DNA of 64,000 nucleotides from Pedobacter aquae. Lineage in GTDB: Bacteria > Bacteroidota > Bacteroidia > Sphingobacteriales > Sphingobacteriaceae. The number at the start of each line of letters is the position of its first letter. Position 1 is the stretch's first letter. Below, piece after piece: positions 59,627-64,000 of the stretch. A model generated the notes under the pieces. It was not told where the DNA came from. It did no database searches and worked only from the letters and a program-made list of their open reading frames with translations. The stretch is taken from positions 3,534,001 to 3,598,000 of the forward strand of contig NZ_CP043329.1 of the NCBI RefSeq assembly GCF_008195825.1, in the 5' to 3' direction. The translations under genes and the position numbers were made by a program.

Positions 59627-60309
59627 ATGGAAATGAAATATAAAATAGGTTTTATAGAAGAAAATGTTAATCAAGTAAAACTATATAGAAGGAAACTCAG
59701 AGATTTTGGATTTGATGTAATTGGCTATGAATTTACAAAAGGTATGTCACTGGAGGAGTTAATGCATCAAGTCTATAATTCAGATATTGATTTATTGATG
59801 ATTGATTTTCGCTTGAATGAAAGCAATATAGTTCCGTTTAATGGTGACGAAGTTGAAAGACACGTTTATGAAAACAAACCGCTTTTTCCACATATTATCT
59901 TTACTAATAAGGTAGACCAGGCGGAACCAGATGTTGATGATATTAAAATAATTTTTGATAAAGAAATTGTTTTTCCTGATGATAATGGAGAAGACAATCC
60001 TGAAACAAAACATTTTATAAATGTTATAACAAAAAGTATCGAACAATACCAAAGGCATATAGAAAAGCGTAAGCAAATAATCTCTGAACTTATAGATAAA
60101 GAGAATAAAGAAGGTTTATCAATCGAAGAAAAAATTTGCTTTTAGCCACTCAAAGAGAATTGCTAAGCTTGGATAAAACGACAATTTTGGAGGTGCCTGA
60201 AACTCTAATTTCAATAGATAATCTTGATAAAATAACTAAAGCAAGGTTAGATGCTGAGGCGTATATTAAATCATTATTAGAGAATAACAAGAATGACAGT
60301 AAGGATTAA
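59627..60309 (+). CDS. Divergent response-regulator receiver protein with C-terminal extension, one-base frame break
   Basis: The open frame stops at 60145 (172 residues), but adding one T to the run at 60140-60143 continues it through LATQRELLSLDKTTILEVPETLIS to a TAA at 60307, about 227 residues in all, overlapping the HNH start by 17 bases. The receiver core is recognisable: E11/E12 (FIEENV), phosphoacceptor D60 (LLMIDFRLNE), T93 (IIFTNK) and K112 (IFDKEI). An insertion follows D60. The helical extension (about 125-227) has no known output domain. It is 4 bases after the kinase-like gene and is probably its partner. Confidence 0.82.
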
Positions 60310-60922
60310 ATTACCAAAAAGAAGGCCATTTCCTACAAAAAATCCAATCGGTGATAATTGGTCACAACATAAGGATGACTTAAGAGAGGATTTTCATAAG
60401 CACTGTGGATATTGTGGTTCTTATGATGGTTTTAGCCATACTTATTTCGAAGTAGACCACTTTGTTCCTAAATCACTATTTTCAAAAAGTGGAAACATTG
60501 GTTTTTGCCAATATGACAACCTTGTTTATTCTTGCAAATTTTGTAATAATATCAAATCAAGTAAATGGCCATCAAATGATGAAAAGATACCTAATCTAAA
60601 TAATAAAGGATTTGTTGACCCCACCTTAGCAATATATGATACACATATTTATAGAACTAAATCAGGTAGCATCAGGTGGCTAACTGATTTAGGCAAGTGG
60701 ATGGTTGAAGTTGGTTTTAAGTTTGACGAAAGAGATTTTTGTGTAAAGTTATTGTGGGAATTAAATCAACTACGAATATCATTTTTGTTCCTCGTTGATG
60801 AAGCTAAAAAGTATGACCCGAATTCTCAACAACATAAAACAATAATTGAAAAAGCAAAAGAGAGTGCGTTTCATTATACGTTATACAGAAATGAACTAGA
60901 TGAATATTATAAATCTTTATAA
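60293..60922 (+). CDS. HNH endonuclease
   Basis: The 209-residue protein has a zinc-braced HNH domain: C38-x2-C41 (HCGYCG), the catalytic FEVDHFVPKS (D55, H56), N76 in YDNLVYS, and C81-x2-C84 with NNIKSS. The rest is helical (about 140-209). HNH domains of this kind cut DNA and are found in restriction systems and in Septu-type defence. It is the only nuclease in the island and the likely effector. It lies between the receiver gene and the methyltransferase gene. Confidence 0.87.
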   Translation: MTVRIKLPKRRPFPTKNPIGDNWSQHKDDLREDFHKHCGYCGSYDGFSHTYFEVDHFVPKSLFSKSGNIGFCQYDNLVYSCKFCNNIKSSKWPSNDEKIPNLNNKGFVDPTLAIYDTHIYRTKSGSIRWLTDLGKWMVEVGFKFDERDFCVKLLWELNQLRISFLFLVDEAKKYDPNSQQHKTIIEKAKESAFHYTLYRNELDEYYKSL

Positions 60923-60925
60923 ATT

Positions 60926-62763
60926 TTGAAAACCGCATTCAAATATTTAAGTCAATATTCTACAACTCCAAAAGATGTGGACAGGCTTATTATTTCTGCA
61001 TTTCTTGAAATCAATAAATTAAAGCCGAAGAAAAATAAATTAATCAAGGCATACTTAATTGTTAGCGAAAATAAGGAGGAACACTCATCACTTCTGGAAT
61101 TTGTATCAGCGATTTATATAGATACAAAAGTATTTGGATTCGAAGAACTTATTGAGCTTTTTGAATTTGTTATCTCTCCTGTGGACAGAATTATAAATGG
61201 TGCGATTTATACACCTCAAAACATTAGGACTTTTATCGTTTTCGAAGCGTTTAAGAAAATCAATGCCATAGATAATTCTATTAAAATATCTGATATCGCA
61301 ATGGGCTGTGGTGGATTTTTATTTAATGCATCCATTGAATTAAAAAATAGAACTGATAAAACCTACTCTGAAATTTTTAGAAATAATATTTTCGGGTTAG
61401 ATATTCAAGAGTATTCAGTTAATCGAACTAAGTTGCTTCTCTCCTTATTGGCTTTGCAATCAGGAGAAGATATTGAAGAATTACAGTTCAACTTATTTCA
61501 AGGTGATTCCTTAGATTTTGATTGGACAACTAAAATTACTGAATTCAATGGTTTTTCAATCATACTTGGAAACCCTCCATACGTTTGTGCAAGAAATCTT
61601 GACTCAGAAACAAAAGAAAAACTAAAGGATTGGGAGGTTTGTAAATCGGGTAACTCCGACTTATACATTCCATTCTTTCAAATTGCAATTGAGAGTTTGT
61701 CTGAAAATGGCATACTAGGATTCATCACTATGAATTCATTTTTCAAAAGTTTGAATGGAAGGGCTTTAAGAGACTATTTTCAAAGAAAAGAACTTGCTAT
61801 TTCAATTATAGACTTTGGCTCTGAACAAGTTTTTAAATCCAAGAACACCTATACTTGTATATGTTTTATTGAAAATAAGGAACAGCAATTTATTTCATAT
61901 ACGGAATCAGAAACAAAACAGCTGACAGATAAACTCTCTTTTAAGAAAATTAAATACGACATTCTTGACTCTAAAAAAGGTTGGAATTTAAAAGACAACA
62001 AAACAATATCAAAAATTGAGTCAACAGGAATTCCATTTGGTGAATTATATCAAACGAGACACGGTATAGCGACCTTAAAGAATGATATTTATATTTTTAG
62101 ACCAGTTGACGAAGACGAGAACTATTTCTATCTACAAAATGGAAATCTTTACAAGATTGAAAAAGGCATTTGTAAAGATATTGTAAACTCTAATAAATTA
62201 AGCAGAGAGGTTAGTCTAAATAACCTTAAAGAGAAAGTGATTTTCCCTTACGACCAACAAGAAAAACCTAAGCTTCTTGATGAAGATTTAATGAAAGAAA
62301 GTTTTCCAGAAGCATATAAATATCTGCAAAACAAAAGAAAGATTTTAGCAGAAAGAGACAAAGGAAATGGAAACTATGAAAATTGGTTTGCTTTTGGTCG
62401 AACGCAATCACTAGAGAAGATTAAAAACAAAATGTTCTTCCCTAAGTACTCGGACAGGACACCAAATTTCATCATTAATTCTGATGCCGACTTGCTTTTT
62501 TACAACGGACTTGCGGTAATTGGTAGTTCAGAGACGGAAATGAAAATCATAAAAAAGATAATGGAATCCAGCATCTTTTGGTATTACATTAAGACGACAA
62601 GCAAGCCCTACTCTTCTGACTATTATTCATTGAACGGAAATTACATTAAAATTTTGGGGTTTGTGAACTGACAGAAAAAGAAAGGAAATTTTTAATCGAA
62701 GAGACAGACCAAAATATATTAAATGAATTTTTTGAGGACAAGTATGAACTAAAAGTGATATAA
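60926..62763 (+). CDS. N6-adenine DNA methyltransferase (TaqI/Eco57I-like), one-base frame break near the C-terminus
   Basis: The gene begins with TTG three bases after the HNH stop; no ATG is available before the catalytic domain. The frame stops at 62671, but one extra T in the run at 62660-62662 carries it on through ELTEKERKFLIEETD to TAA at 62761, about 612 residues. Motif I is ISDIAMGCGGFLFNAS (D123), motif II GLDIQEYSVNRTKLLL and motif IV GNPPY (N216-Y219). A TaqI-like recognition region fills the C-terminal half (LYQTRHGIATLKNDIYIF, NWFAFGRTQSL). It methylates adenine in a specific site and should protect host DNA. No helicase or fused nuclease is present. Confidence 0.88.
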
Positions 62764-62803
62764 TGTTGTTGAAGCAATAGGTTCTTTTCACTCTCAACTC
62801 TAT

Positions 62804-63355
62804 TTAATCAAAAAACGCTTTCAAATCTCTGAAATTCTGAAGTTGTTGGTCTTTTTCTGATAAGATGGCTTCTTCGGGTTTAATTTTCCAATCGATGTTT
62901 AAGTCTGGATCGTTCCACATGACACCAATTTCTGAGTCTTTATCGTAAAAGCCGGTTACTTTATAAGCAAATATGGTTTGGTCTTCTAGGGTTACAAAAC
63001 CGTGTAAAAAGCCTGGTGGTACCCAAAACATTTTAAAATTATCGGCACTTAGCTCTATAGCATGGTATTGGCCGTAGGTTGGCGAGTTTTTTCTGATATC
63101 TACCGCTACATCTAACACTTTACCTTGTATAACCCTTACCAATTTACCTTGTGCAAAAGGATTGGCTTGAGCATGTAAACCTCTTAAAGTGCCTTTTTGG
63201 GAAAAAGATTGGTTGTCTTGTACAAATTCTAAGTTAATGCCGGCCTGGGCGAATGTTTTCTGGTTAAAACTTTCGAAAAAGTAACCTCTTTCGTCTTTCC
63301 AAACTTTAGGTTCTATAACTAATAAATCTTTGATGGGTGTTTCTATAAAGTTCAT
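62804..63355 (-). CDS. rfbC: dTDP-4-dehydrorhamnose 3,5-epimerase
   Basis: The 183-residue cupin enzyme epimerises dTDP-4-keto-6-deoxyglucose on the way to dTDP-rhamnose. Family motifs are present: KVWKDERGYFFESF, QDNQSFSQKGTLRGLHAQ with the catalytic His, GKVLDVAVDIRKNSPTYGQ with the Asp, and FWVPPGFLHGFVTLED. Length is normal. Its start overlaps the DUF4286 stop (ATGA). No other rhamnose genes lie in the window; they may follow elsewhere. Confidence 0.92.
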   Translation of the reverse strand: MNFIETPIKDLLVIEPKVWKDERGYFFESFNQKTFAQAGINLEFVQDNQSFSQKGTLRGLHAQANPFAQGKLVRVIQGKVLDVAVDIRKNSPTYGQYHAIELSADNFKMFWVPPGFLHGFVTLEDQTIFAYKVTGFYDKDSEIGVMWNDPDLNIDWKIKPEEAILSEKDQQLQNFRDLKAFFD

Positions 63356-63663
63356 AGGGTAGCTGGTGTAAGTTCTAAAACGCTTCTGAAAGAAAGTAGG
63401 CTATTGCCAAACTTTTGTTTGATATCTGCCTGTAATTTGGGCGAGTAATGTGCTCTGTAATACACTAAATCTTCTTTAGATTTTGCAAAATATTGGGCAC
63501 AATAGGTAATGCCTTCGTTTTGCGGCTCGGTAAGGAGAAATAGTTTAGCATCCAAAAATTTGCCTGTAGAGAGTACTTCTGGCATATGGATGTTATGCAT
63601 ATATTCTAAATATTCTTGTTGAATATTTTCTTCTATGATAGAAGTTACATTATAGATAATCAT
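63352..63663 (-). CDS. DUF4286 family protein
   Basis: The 103-residue protein has the DUF4286 pattern: MIIYNVTSIIEENIQQEYLEYMHNIHMPEVLSTGKFLDAKLF, then ITYCAQYFAKSKEDLVYY. It has a ferredoxin-like (dimeric alpha-beta barrel) look. Function unknown. It is upstream of, and coupled to, the epimerase gene. Confidence 0.85.
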   Translation of the reverse strand: MIIYNVTSIIEENIQQEYLEYMHNIHMPEVLSTGKFLDAKLFLLTEPQNEGITYCAQYFAKSKEDLVYYRAHYSPKLQADIKQKFGNSLLSFRSVLELTPATL

Positions 63664-63716
63664 GTTGCAAAGGTAAGTTTTTGGATGCTTAATAAATAGC
63701 AGTACCTACACATTTT

Positions 63717-63795
63717 AGCCCCGATAGCAGCGGCACCCCACAGCGCCCGATTTTAAGAGGGCAGCGAGGAGTATAGCGGATAGCGGGAACAAAGT
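63717..63795. repeat. Bacteroidota dispersed repeat (AGCCCCGATAG...GGATAGCGGGA type)
   Basis: TAGCCCCGATAGCAGCGG at the left and GAGGAGTATAGCGGATAGCGG at the right bound a G+C-rich block that stands out from its surroundings. The same end words are common between genes in Pedobacter-like genomes. It separates the DUF4286 gene from a TPR gene. Confidence 0.65.
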
Positions 63796-63827
63796 AAATG
63801 ATTTGCACTGCTGTTGCGCTTCAAAAA

Positions 63828-64000
63828 CTAAATAGCTTCTTTTAGTAAACGATATTTTTTATTGGCTTCTACCACGTATAAACTGCCGGGAAATTTCTCT
63901 AAAAGCTGCTCATAGCATTGTTTAGCTTTTGGGGTGTTGTTGAGTTTATCTTGATATAAAAGGGCGAGGTTAAACAGGGCATCGTCTGCCCAAATGCTTT
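63828..64000 (-). CDS. Tetratricopeptide-repeat protein, 3' end only
   Basis: The minus strand reads SIWADDALFNLALLYQDKL, then PKAKQCYEQLLEKFPGSLYVVEANKKY and stops at the TAG at 63828-63830. This is the end of a TPR-type protein (alternating helices with the F/Y-P-x-S repeat ending seen in outer-membrane assembly and YbgF-like proteins). The rest lies beyond the right edge. Confidence 0.75.
   Translation of the reverse strand, partial: SIWADDALFNLALLYQDKLNNTPKAKQCYEQLLEKFPGSLYVVEANKKYRLLKEAI

Noticed and set aside
57013-62763. Type I restriction-modification, BREX or DISARM system
   Set aside because: There is no SF2 helicase, HsdS/HsdR, PglZ, BrxC or DrmAB-like gene. Only the methyltransferase and nuclease themes are shared.
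57013-62763. Prophage or conjugative element
   Set aside because: No integrase, structural, terminase, relaxase or mobilisation gene was seen, and no tRNA or direct-repeat boundary.
1-64000. tRNA, rRNA and riboswitches
   Set aside because: I looked for T-loop words (GGTTCGA-type) with matching stems, rRNA landmarks and common riboswitch cores and found none that held up; this was done by eye, so weak cases may be missed.

Overview
This window is chromosomal DNA from a low-G+C member of the Bacteroidota, most like the Sphingobacteriaceae (Pedobacter and relatives). The evidence is the gene content (alternative complex III ActA-F with a caa3-type oxidase, many conserved Bacteroidota families), promoters of the TAnnTTTG type, and typical Bacteroidota dispersed repeats. 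The family-level placement is inference; no rRNA or tRNA gene was found.

Layout. 0-3.4 kb: the start of an efflux adaptor gene coupled to a MarR regulator, an M61 aminopeptidase and a small outer-membrane protein. 3.5-5.3 kb: long-chain acyl-CoA synthetase. 5.3-12.7 kb (minus strand): a signalling operon of two histidine kinases, two lone receivers, CheR and CheB. 12.8-19.7 kb: a fatty-acid beta-oxidation locus (MarR with a perfect palindromic operator, then fadN-, fadA- and fadE-like genes) whose intergenic gaps carry a 77-bp tandem repeat and a four-helix-bundle (23S-IVS type) gene. 19.8-22.4 kb: two toxin-antitoxin modules (RelE-like and HigBA), small secreted proteins and three related hairpin repeats. 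22.5-25.9 kb: two FKBP lipoproteins, prfB with its programmed +1 frameshift, and an esterase. 26-30.8 kb: SirB1-like protein, methyltransferase, BamA-like barrel and TPR protein. 30.8-36.3 kb (minus): a self-contained type II fatty-acid-synthase-like cluster with its own ACP, KS, KR, DH, ER, PPTase, hydrolase and acyltransferase. 36.6 kb: deoxyhypusine-synthase-like gene. 37.9-54.9 kb: one long respiratory block, actABCDEF, coxBA, ctaA, ctaB, two subunit III genes, subunit IV, a cysteine-free SCO-like protein and small assembly or membrane proteins. 54.9-56.4 kb: DUF2461 and OmpA lipoprotein genes. 57.0-62.8 kb: an accessory island. 62.8-64 kb (minus): rfbC-like epimerase, DUF4286 protein and the end of a TPR gene.

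The best candidate for an undescribed system is the 57.0-62.8 kb island: a small Xre-type regulator, an 802-residue protein that fuses an N-terminal MORC-like GHKL ATPase plus S5 module to a C-terminal histidine-kinase-like module, a divergent receiver protein, an HNH nuclease and an N6-adenine DNA methyltransferase. It looks like a restriction-modification or defence cassette wired through a two-component-style relay.

A technical point affects reading: five plus-strand genes (prfB, the 25.0 kb esterase, ctaB, the island receiver, the island methyltransferase) are each broken by one missing base in an A or T run. The repeated pattern points to homopolymer errors in the assembly rather than five true lesions. 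It is distinct from the genuine programmed frameshift in prfB.
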